Under the pieces are notes generated by a model that saw only the letters and a program-made list of their open reading frames with translations, had not been told where the DNA came from and made no database searches. Made by a program: the position numbers and the translations under genes. This document shows positions 56,161 through 64,000 of a DNA stretch of 64,000 nucleotides, piece by piece. The stretch's first letter is position 1; every line of letters starts with the position of its first letter. Source of the stretch: Nageia nagi (Eukaryota > Pinophyta). The DNA lies in contig JBITNC010000002.1 in the NCBI GenBank assembly GCA_050084985.1, positions 29,884,001 to 29,948,000 of the forward strand, given 5' to 3'.

Positions 56161-57169
56161 TTAGTCACTTTAATGCACTTAGATGCATTAAGTTTGTTTA
56201 GTTGACTACTTGCATTTTTGCTCTTCCAAAAGCAACGTATGCTTTTGTTGGTGGAAGAAAAAGGGGGGGGTCATATTTTTACAACTACAAAGCATTTAAT
56301 TATTTTTTTGACTTAGGAGTATTTTTTTTAGTGCTTGAGGTAGGAAAAGCATTAAAATGCATAAAGTAGGGGTATGGGTTCCCCTTCTTTTTCCATTTAA
56401 TTCTTGGAGACTTGGTAAGTGGTGAATATTTTTAACTTATTTTAAGTTAAACTTAGCTTATTTTTTAAAAAATGCTTAGAATATTTTTAACATTGCATGT
56501 TTAATTTACTAAGATGCACATGCAATTTCTAGAATGCTAACCTCTTAGCATTTTTTTCTCTCTCTAAGCATAGTAATTTAGTCTAAGTATGCTATTTTTT
56601 TTAAGTAAATAAGGGAATTTTTTTACTTAAAATGCATACTTATAAGATAAGTCTTAGCATACAAGTTTCTTTTGGGATAAAACTTTAAGTGAAAAAGGGG
56701 GGAAATGGTATAATTTTTACTTAAACTTTATCTAGATCTTGCATGCTAGACTTGTGATGCATGTCTCTTTATCTTGTAAACTTTATATTGCATGCTAGAC
56801 TTATGATACATGTATCTTTATCTTGTTTGAGGAATAAAGCATGCTTAGGACTTAAAATTTTAAGTTAAATAATGCATGATGCATGATTATTACTTAAATT
56901 TTTTAAGTCATGGAACAATGCATTTTTTAAAAAAGTTATGGATTAATACTAAGTATGACTTAGTTCTTTTTTAAATTCATTAAGTGTTTGAATGAATTGA
57001 GCAAAATATACAAAATGTAAAATGTCCTTTAGGGGTTAGTACAAAACCCATTGGACTTTTAAGGTTTTTCAAGCTCGTGTGGATGATGCAATTTTACTTT
57101 ACTTTATATTTTTGCACAATTTGTTTTATACTTGTAAAATGCAAATATTGAAAGTAACCCCTAAAATGA

Positions 57170-57610
57170 ACACATCCGCACGTATTCTTCCACAACATGA
57201 CTTGTTTGGGGAGCCATAAAGTGAGGATAGGGCAGACTGGAGCCCTTTTAGTCCGAAGACCCAAGTGGTGGTAAGTCCATCTTAATTGCCCCTAAGACCT
57301 CTGTTGGATTGGACATAACTCTATTAGGTGGACATTCATGTGTGTAGTGATACCACATGTCCGCACATCCATTCAGGGATTATCTTGATAACCTAGGAGG
57401 AAAACTAAAAACCTTAATCAAGATAATTAAAATGGCCGGTCTAAGATACGTCAGATCCTTGGAAAATAGTTGGTACTTCTCCTTGTGAGAGTATATTATT
57501 GACCAAGGTGAACTGGTTGAGGACTGGTAGTACCTGGGCTCCACCTTGCGGGCATCCAGGTGAAGGCCTAATTCTATGCAAGAAAATAACCCCAACTTTA
57601 TTCCTCTACG
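57170..57610 (+). other. Conserved block in the copia leader
   Basis: CATGACTTGTTTGGGGAGCC, GTGATACCACATGT, GGATTATCTTGATAA and TACTTCTCCTTGTGAGAGTA occur in this order here, in Cop-B (18170-18620) and inverted in Cop-A (5090-5510). An imperfect dyad GGACAT...CATGTCC surrounds TGTAGTGATACCA. It is better conserved than the leader around it. Confidence 0.7.
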
Positions 57611-57723
57611 GATCGTGGTTTATAAGTTTGCACATGTGGGACATGTTTACTTATGTTTGATTTGTATAGATGGAAACTTGTAAAAATTTGCATTCTTATT
57701 GCATATTTACTTTTGTACAGACA

Positions 57724-59511
57724 ATGGTTGAAACCTTCATACCCAAGCATATACTCAATGGTTCCAAATTTGGCATATGGGAACCTTGTATGAGAGCTGA
57801 GTTACAAGCAAGGAAGCTGTGGCAGACAGTTAATGAAGATCTAGTCGCTCCTACAGATGAGAAGGCTCTTGAAATTTACAACTTAAAGAATGAGTTAGCA
57901 ACCTCAATGATCTATCGTGCAGTTTCAGATGACATCCTTCTCATGATCTCTTCTTCAACATTAGCAAAAGAAGCTTGGGATAGACTAAAGAAAATTTACC
58001 TTGGGTCCAAATTTTCAAGAAGGTTCACCATTCGACAAAAGTTGTTGCAATATCGTCAAGGTGAAGATGAAAGTGCCTCTATCTACTTGAACAAAATCAT
58101 TGACCTCAGGACACAACTGGTTGGCTGTGGGTGCAATTGGATCAATGATGAGTTCATGGTCTTCATCATTCTTCAAAGCCTCTCTACAAAGTTAAATAAC
58201 TTTGTCACAGTTATGGAGACTAGGCTCGATGATGAAGAAGATGTTATCTCTCTTGACAACCTTTCTAGACTCCTTCTAAAGCATGAGGAAACTTTGAACA
58301 AGAAAATGTTGAACCTTTCTCCAAAGGATAATAGCATTGCTCTAGGAGCAACCAAAACTCCTTTCAAGAAGACGTTCAAACATTATAAATTCAAAGATAA
58401 CAAATCCTCATCTACCATCAAGAAGCATGGCAACTTCAAGCAAAGGAATGACAAAGCTGGATCAAGCAAACCAACACCGCAAGAAAAGTTTGATGGAAAT
58501 TGTAACTTTTGTGGCATCTTTGGGCACAAAGAGTATGATTGCCGCAAAAAGAAATTTGCTCAAAAAGGCAAGGGAAATGCAAATGTGAGAAATTTCAATA
58601 ATAAAAAGAAGAACAAGCATGCTGCTACTGTTGCCTACTACTTAATGACTCAAACTATTTCAAATGATTGGATTGTTGATTCAGGATGCACTAATCACAT
58701 GTGTTATGAAAAGGATAAGTTTGAAAATTTTCATAAGTACAACAAGGATACAATTGTGATAGGTGATAATACAATCCTTGATGTTCAAGGAATAGGGAAT
58801 GTGAAGATTCATGGAAAGGCTCTTGATAATGTCTTTTATGTGCCTAAACTAAGGATGAATCTTATCTCCGTAATTCAAATTACAAGGAAAAGATGCTCAT
58901 TTGAGTTTACCTCACACTCCTTGTGTGTTAAGAAAGGACTTGCCACTTTCATGAAAGGATCAGTAAAGAATGACCTTTATATTGTGGATTAAGTACCTTC
59001 AAAGATTTGTCTTGCTGCAAATGTTTGTTCAAAAGGTAATCTTTGGCATCAATGATTAGGGCACCTTAACCACAAGAGTATTCATGATATGAAAAATCAA
59101 GAACTTGTGGAAGGTTTACCTAATATTTCACCCACAATTGGTCTTTGTGAAAGGTGCATTCTAGGAAAGATGAATAGGCAAAAGTTTGAAAAAGATATGG
59201 CAACTCGGGCTACTTATCCTCTTCAGCTTGTGCATTCAAATTTGATGGGTCCATTTCAGACTAAGTCTCTAGGGGGAGCTTCTTATGTTCTGACCTTCAT
59301 TAATGAATTCAGTAGGATGACATTTGGTTATCTACTTGAGCACAAGGATCAAACTTTTGATCGGTTTAAAGACTTCAAGGCTCTTGTTGAAAATCAAACT
59401 GATTTTAAGATCAAGATGCTGAGATCTGATAATGGGGGTGAGTATAATAGCAATGAGTTTAACGATTATTGTGTTAAACATGGGATCAAGCGACAATTCA
59501 CAATCCCTTAA
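57724..59511 (+). pseudogene. Cop-F gag, protease, integrase catalytic core
   Basis: ATG at 57724 opens MVETFIPKHILNGSKFGIWE, four bases after the putative acceptor. Gag is uninterrupted up to 58989 and includes the zinc knuckle CNFCGIFGHKEYDC (near 58501-58545), then a basic linker longer than in Cop-D, and the protease motif VDSGCTNHMC. TAA at 58990 and TGA at 59053 break the pre-integrase region. The integrase has LCERC, but the first catalytic aspartate is asparagine (HSNLMGP near 59236). The second is present in LRSDNGGEY. TAA at 59509 replaces a TAC codon. Confidence 0.92.
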
Positions 59512-60291
59512 ACCCCTCAGCAAAATGGAGTTGCTGAAAGGAAGAATCGCACCATTATGGAAATGGCAAGATGCATGTTGGGTAACCTTCCTAGTTTCTT
59601 ATGGGGAGAAGTTGTTCACACTGCTATTCACACCCTAAATAGGTGTCCTACTAAAGTAGTTGAAGGAAAAACTTCGTATGAAGCATGGACAGGAAAGAAA
59701 CCTAACATCTCACACTTCAAGCTCTTTGGTTGTGATGCATTTGCCTTCATTACCTCAAAGAAAAGAAAGAAGCTAGACAAAAGATCAGAAAAATGCATCT
59801 TTGTGGGGTATGATAATCAGCATAGAGGTTACAGGCTCTACTCCTCATCCCATAAAATAGTCTTTATTTCTAAGGATGTCAAGTTCAATGAACTTCCTGA
59901 GGATACAACTTCTCATGCTGAGGTGTCTGATTCAGATGATTCTACACTTGCACCTAACTAGTTGGATGATCATGTACAGAAGTCACCACAAGAACAAAAT
60001 TCTCTAGCTCAAAGAATTACAAGAAGTATGACCTTAAATAAATCCTTATTTGCCAAAATTGATAATATGAATGAGCCATCAACATTCAAAGAAGCTTCCA
60101 AGCAAGAGTGTTGGATGGAAGCTATGAAAGTTGAGTATGAGGCACTCATGAAAAATGAAACTTGGGATTTGGTTCCTTATCCCAATGAGAAAAATGTGAT
60201 TGGAAATAAATGGATATACAAGGTCAAGTATAACTCTGATGGAGAAGTTGAAAAATACAAAGCAAGGTTAGTGGCCAAAGGATTCGCTTAG
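59512..60291 (+). pseudogene. Cop-F integrase C-half and RT start
   Basis: The same frame continues: NGVAERKNRTIMEMARCML with the catalytic glutamate, PTKVVEGKTSYEAWTGKKPN, FGCDAFAFITSKKRK, then TAG at 59959 (TGG in Cop-D). After the linker (ITRSMTLNKSL), RT begins with KWIYKVKYNSDGEVEKYKAR and LVAKGFA before TAG at 60289. Both stops are single-base changes from the Cop-D reading. Confidence 0.9.
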
Positions 60292-61619
60292 AAATATGGT
60301 ATTGATTATGAGGAAACCTTTGCCCCTGTGGCCAAGATGCCTACTGTCAAGATAATCCTTGCTCTTTCTGCAGCTTAGGGATGGAAAGTTTTCCAACTTG
60401 ATGTCAAGAGTGCATTTCTCAATGGTGACTTGGATGTAGAAATCTACATGAATCAACCAGAAGGATTTATTCCAGAAGGAAAAGAGTCTCTTGTGTGCAA
60501 GCTAAAGAAGTCTTTGTATGGACTTAAACAAGCACCTAGAGCATGGTACAAGAAAATTTTAGGATTCTTTGCAGATATTGGTTTTTCCAAGTGCTTCTCT
60601 GACTCAGATCTCTATGTACTCAATCAAGGAAAAGATGTGGTCTTAATTCTCCTTTATGTGGATGATCTTCTCATAACAGGCAACAATATTGAAATCATCC
60701 AAGAGTGTATATCCAAACTGAAGGCAACATTTGAAATGACTAATTTAGGTCTATTGCATTACTATCTTGGGATGCAAGTATACCAACACAAAGATTGTAC
60801 TTATCTTAGTCAATCTAAGTATATATCAGACATCTTGCAAAAGTTTGGAATGGAGGAGTGTAGATATGCTGCAATACCTATTTCTCTTGGAATCGTTGTA
60901 TCTCTGAGCTCAAATTCTCAATTGGTTGATGCTATAGCTTATAGGTAATTGATCGGTAGTCTTCTGTATCTGACTATCTCTCAACCTGATATTGCCTTTG
61001 CAGTGAATCGATGGCACGATTCATGCAAAAACCATATGTTGAACACCTCAATGCTATTAAGCAAATCTTAAGGTATGTGGCAGGGACAAAGGATCTTGCT
61101 CTTAAGTATTCCAAAGTGCCCTCAATTGTTCTCTTAGGGTTCTCCGATTCAGATTATGGGGGAGATAGAGATGATAGAAAATCAACCTCTGCATATGTGT
61201 TTAGCATTGGTTTAGGTGCTATCTCTTGGGCTTCCAAGAAGCAACCTACTGTGACTCTTTCTACCATCGAAGCCAAATATCGAGCCATGTCTGTTGTCAC
61301 CCAAGAAGCTATTTGGTTGAGGCATCTTCTGAACAAAATTGGGTATAAGCAAAATGGCCCATCTCTTATTTCTTCAGATAATCAATTGGCTATCTCTTTG
61401 GCTAAGAATCCTGTGTTCCATCAGAGAACTAAACATATGGAAATCCAAGCCCATTTTATCAGGGAGAAGGTTCTAGATGACATCATACACTTGGAGTATT
61501 ATCCATCTACTGAAAATTCCACTAATCTATTCACCAAGCCCCTTCTTGAAGCTCAGTTCAACAAGCTTAGGGATTCTCTCGGGTTGGTGAAGTTGCCCTC
61601 AAGGGGGAGTGAAGTTTGA
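60292..61619 (+). pseudogene. Cop-F RT and RNase H
   Basis: RT continues with GIDYEETFAPVAKM, TAG at 60376, then DVEIYMNQPEGFIPEGKES (the five residues missing in Cop-D are present), LYGLKQAPRAWYKK and YVDD (60655-60666). TAA at 60946 and a 1-bp deletion near 61009 (AATCGATGG against AATCTGATGG in Cop-D) follow. RNase H is in the new frame: MARFMQKPYVEHLN, SDSDYGGDRDDRKSTSAYVF, TIEAKYRAMS, SSDNQLAISLAKNP, ending LPSRGSEV with TGA at 61617. Confidence 0.92.
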
Positions 61620-61671
61620 ACTTTTGTTAGTGATGACAACTTCACCTCTAAGAGGCCCTTTTTGATTGTAC

Positions 61672-62060
61672 ATTCTAGACCTCTGTGGTAAGTTTGCTCT
61701 GTGTGACAAACTTGTTATACAATTATTGTTATAGAGTGTTGATTATTTTATACCTCCGTGGTAAGTTTGCTCTGCATGACAAACTTATTGTACATATTTA
61801 TACCTCCGTGGTAAGTTTGCTCTGTGTGACAAACTTGTTGTACATTTTACACCTCCGTGGTATGTTTGCTCTGCATGACAAACTTTTTGTACATTTTATA
61901 CCTTCGTGGTGAGTTTGCTTTGCATGAGAAACTTATTGTACAATTTTTGAGCATATAATTAATATACCTCTGTGGTAAGTTCGCTTTGCGTGATGAACTT
62001 GTTGTACATTCTATACCTCCGTGGTGAGTTTGCTCTATGTGAGAAACTCATTGTACAATT
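61672..62060 (+). repeat. Tandem array of seven 24-nt hairpins (Cop-F)
   Basis: Hairpins at 61690-61713, 61763-61786, 61813-61836, 61862-61885, 61911-61934, 61977-62000 and 62026-62049, all 24 nt. Stems are AAGTTTG/CAAACTT (first three), the same with one T-T mismatch (fourth), GAGTTT/AAACTT with a wobble (fifth), AAGTTC/GAACTT (sixth) and GAGTTT/AAACTC (seventh). Confidence 0.85.
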
Positions 62061-62101
62061 TTTATGCTCTATTAATAATCAACACATGTCTATATACAAC
62101 A

Positions 62102-62151
62102 GGTGACTATGAGTGATGGCTTGGCATCTCTGTGATGACTTATAGTGCACC
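62102..62151 (+). other. Conserved 50-nt bulged hairpin (Cop-F)
   Basis: GGTGACTATGAGT pairs with ACTTATAGT-G-CACC, with one wobble and one bulged G, as in Cop-D and Cop-A. Confidence 0.7.
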
Positions 62152-62530
62152 ATTAATCAATTATTAATAAGATGGCATTATTTGATTCTCTTATTTGAAT
62201 ATATGATGCATCTAACTGATTTTGTTCATGAGTTGCTTGTAGCATGCAAGATCTTATTTAGAAATGCAGGTTACTCACCTTGTGAAAGCAAGCTCATGGA
62301 GACTCACATGTCAGCTTAAAGTTGATCGACTACTATGTACAGTGAAACTAGTTATGGTTAATGATTATATTGTAAACCATTTTGTCAAATGGTAATGTAG
62401 TGAGTCTCATACTAGTTCTCAAAAAGATTCTCAAATATGTAAATGTTCTCATCTCCACTTGTATCTCTATGAAGGAGAACTCTCTCTTACTCTCTCTCTT
62501 CTCTCTTCTACGCTCTATCCCAATATTGCA

Positions 62531-62541
62531 TTAAGGGGGAG
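62531..62541 (+). promoter_or_regulatory. Polypurine tract of Cop-F
   Basis: TTAAGGGGGAG directly before the LTR start at 62542. Confidence 0.9.
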
Positions 62542-63012
62542 TGTTAGAATTTGTAATGAAATATTGTGAATATATAAGCTCCTTGTAAGTTCAATTAATC
62601 ACTTAAAGGATATGTAGATACCTTAAGGGATTAATTGAATTCTTTATTATGTGTGGACTTTGACCTAACCATGGGGTTAGTTGGTAGGTTAAAGTTAAGT
62701 CACACATTTATTGTAACCCTAACCTTACCCTTGGGTTAAAGGGAGGTTAGGGAGGTGCTCTCAAGCTATAAATAGAGGGCCTCTCCTCTTGTAACATATC
62801 TAAGTTTTGGAGTAAGAATACTCTACTAGTTTGTGTAGGAGAGAGGAAGGAATTGTTGTAAGAAGGGCATACTTGAGAATTGAGATACTAGTTATGGATG
62901 TACTCCCAAGGAGGGAGGAACCACATTACACTTGTGTTATCTTGTGTGAATGTTGTGTGATTGAGCTTCCTAGTCTTGGACCTTGAGGATTAGAGTAGTG
63001 CTAATTCTCATA
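62542..63012 (+). repeat. 3' LTR of Cop-F (471 bp)
   Basis: Same length as the 5' LTR with 11 substitutions, ending ATTCTCATA. TATAAATA is at 62767-62774 and the hairpin at 62588-62641. Confidence 0.95.
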
Positions 63013-63017
63013 GAGAC
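63013..63017. repeat. Target-site duplication GAGAC, right of Cop-F
   Basis: Matches 53879-53883 exactly. Confidence 0.9.
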
Positions 63018-64000
63018 TAGCCTAGAAATATTAAAATACAACCATGCATAAGAGGATTAGAAAATGATAAAAAGGATATGATTTTATGCTCTCATGTGAT
63101 CTCTAAAAACCTACAAAACACTTGAAATAATGTTAGTGTAAGATAAAATCCAAATCAAATGAGTTTACCCAAGATTCCTTTATAATATGAGGACAAGAAT
63201 TACCTTTTTTCCTTAGAAGTGATGGGTTGAGCTCACATGAAATGTACCAAGCTATAAAAGTTTGTACACATAGTGGGAAGAAGGCTAAACATGCAAGAAC
63301 TTATGATATATCCATTGGTGAAGTGATTGAAATTGACCTTCTAATTTGATAGTGATCAACTAGTAAGTTGTTTAGGGTTTTAACCTTGACAGGTCAATTG
63401 GTCCCCTAATTGGTAGGTCGGTTAGGGTTAGGGTTGGCTAAATGGTAACAAAAGACTAAGTTACCAAAAATGATCATACAAATACTATCACCTAGGGTAA
63501 ATGGGCTGATAGAATCAAGATAAGCTACAAAATAGGCTAAATCATTGTGAGTTGCCTAAGCTAGACGAACGAATAATTTTTAGGTGTTTACAAAGAAAAA
63601 ATGAAAAACCCTACAAAAATATGAAAAAGCATGTAGAAATATTATAAATTTTTTAAAATACTCACCATACTTGATAGTGTAGACCCTTCTCCTAGGAAAA
63701 AGAAATTTTTTGAACTCCTCTTGGTGAACAAAATAAAAAAAGGTCTATAACAAAAATGGCCAAGTTCATTTTTTTTATTTATTTTGCGATTCCTAGTTGT
63801 TGTCGATGTTGTTCTTGATGCAAAATTTAAGTTAAACACTACATCAATAGTTGCATCAAGAACTATGTCATGTCAGGTTTGTTGGGTTAAAAAATGAATT
63901 AAAAAATACAAATAATGTGCTTTGTTTCGTAGATAAAATCTAAGGGGTACATCTCTACCTGTAGACACTTAAAAATGAATTCTTATTAATAATTTATTTT
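63018..64000. other. Right flank, no gene recognised
   Basis: AT-rich, with short frames only. By position it continues the sequence interrupted by Cop-F, probably the 5' non-coding side of Gyp-3. No LTR or primer site was identified before the window end. Confidence 0.4.

Larger units (their letters stand above)
54504..57720 (+). other. Putative 5'-UTR intron of Cop-F (3.2 kb)
   Basis: The donor GTGAG|GTAAAACTAAG at 54504 matches the donors of Cop-A and Cop-E. The acceptor TACTTTTGTACAG| at 57719-57720 is four bases from the gag ATG. A pyrimidine-rich, T-rich tract precedes the acceptor. Removing the intron would give a leader like that of Cop-D. The interval contains AT-rich runs, captured gene fragments (55090-56160) and a conserved block (57170-57610). 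Splicing itself is inferred. Confidence 0.55.
61620..62530 (+). other. 3' untranslated region of Cop-F
   Basis: Non-coding, about 0.9 kb, homologous to 43908-44721 but with two more hairpin units. It ends in a CT-rich stretch (62483-62510) before the polypurine tract. Confidence 0.8.
53884..63012 (+). mobile_element. Cop-F: copia element with long, gene-fragment-bearing leader (9.1 kb)
   Basis: TSD GAGAC, LTR (53884-54354), primer site with one inserted base, 3.4 kb leader, gag-pol (57724-61619), 3' UTR, polypurine tract, LTR (62542-63012), TSD. The LTRs are both 471 bp and differ at 11 positions (2.3 percent), so it is older than Cop-D. Pol has seven stops and one frameshift. The leader contains a putative intron holding fragments of a DUF707 gene and of PPR genes. 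Confidence 0.96.

Overview
This window looks like AT-rich, retrotransposon-dominated nuclear DNA of a seed plant. The supporting signs are LTRs followed by an initiator-tRNA-Met primer site (TGGTATCAGAGC), Ty1/copia and Ty3/gypsy polyproteins, and fragments of plant-type PPR and DUF707 genes. A large repetitive genome, possibly a gymnosperm, fits, but that is inference. I see no intact host gene, no tRNA or rRNA gene and no CRISPR array. Almost every recognisable coding stretch is a transposon relic carrying stops or frameshifts.

Layout. 1-8432: copia element Cop-A (minus strand), its 3' LTR cut by the window edge. 8440-11940: decayed minus-strand coiled-coil gene-like block, repeated at about 32580-35284. 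13740-17273: ~1 kb direct repeat, each copy running into a copia LTR. 17144-20506: Cop-B (plus), broken in integrase and joined to a 5'-truncated gypsy element, Gyp-1 (20507-25560). 25874-32580: Gyp-2, a non-autonomous LTR-internal-LTR-internal tandem. 35285-38935: Cop-C (minus), truncated. 39425-45229: Cop-D (plus), complete structure with TSD GTTAC and LTRs differing at 3 of 497 positions. 45235-50200: unrecognised. About 50200-52303: Cop-E (minus), LTR plus leader only. 52540-53620 and beyond: gypsy gag remnant, Gyp-3 (minus), which hosts Cop-F (53884-63012, plus, TSD GAGAC, LTRs differing at 11 of 471 positions). 63018-64000: flank.

The copia elements form one broad family and share unusual non-coding architecture. 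(1) A long hairpin in the LTR U3 keeps its pairing while its sequence changes between subfamilies. (2) An approximately 0.8-0.9 kb 3' untranslated region carries a tandem array of 24-nt hairpins with compensatory substitutions, plus a separate 50-nt bulged hairpin. (3) A near-duplicate polypurine tract lies at the end of pol. (4) An approximately 3 kb leader looks like a 5'-UTR intron; Cop-D has lost nearly all of it. In Cop-F and Cop-A this leader holds captured host gene fragments (DUF707 and PPR in Cop-F, PPR in Cop-A), and Cop-E has a GC-rich block in the same place. The structured RNA elements and the cargo-bearing leader intron are the most interesting signals here.

All coordinates were read by eye. 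Domain names come from motif recognition, not from a search.
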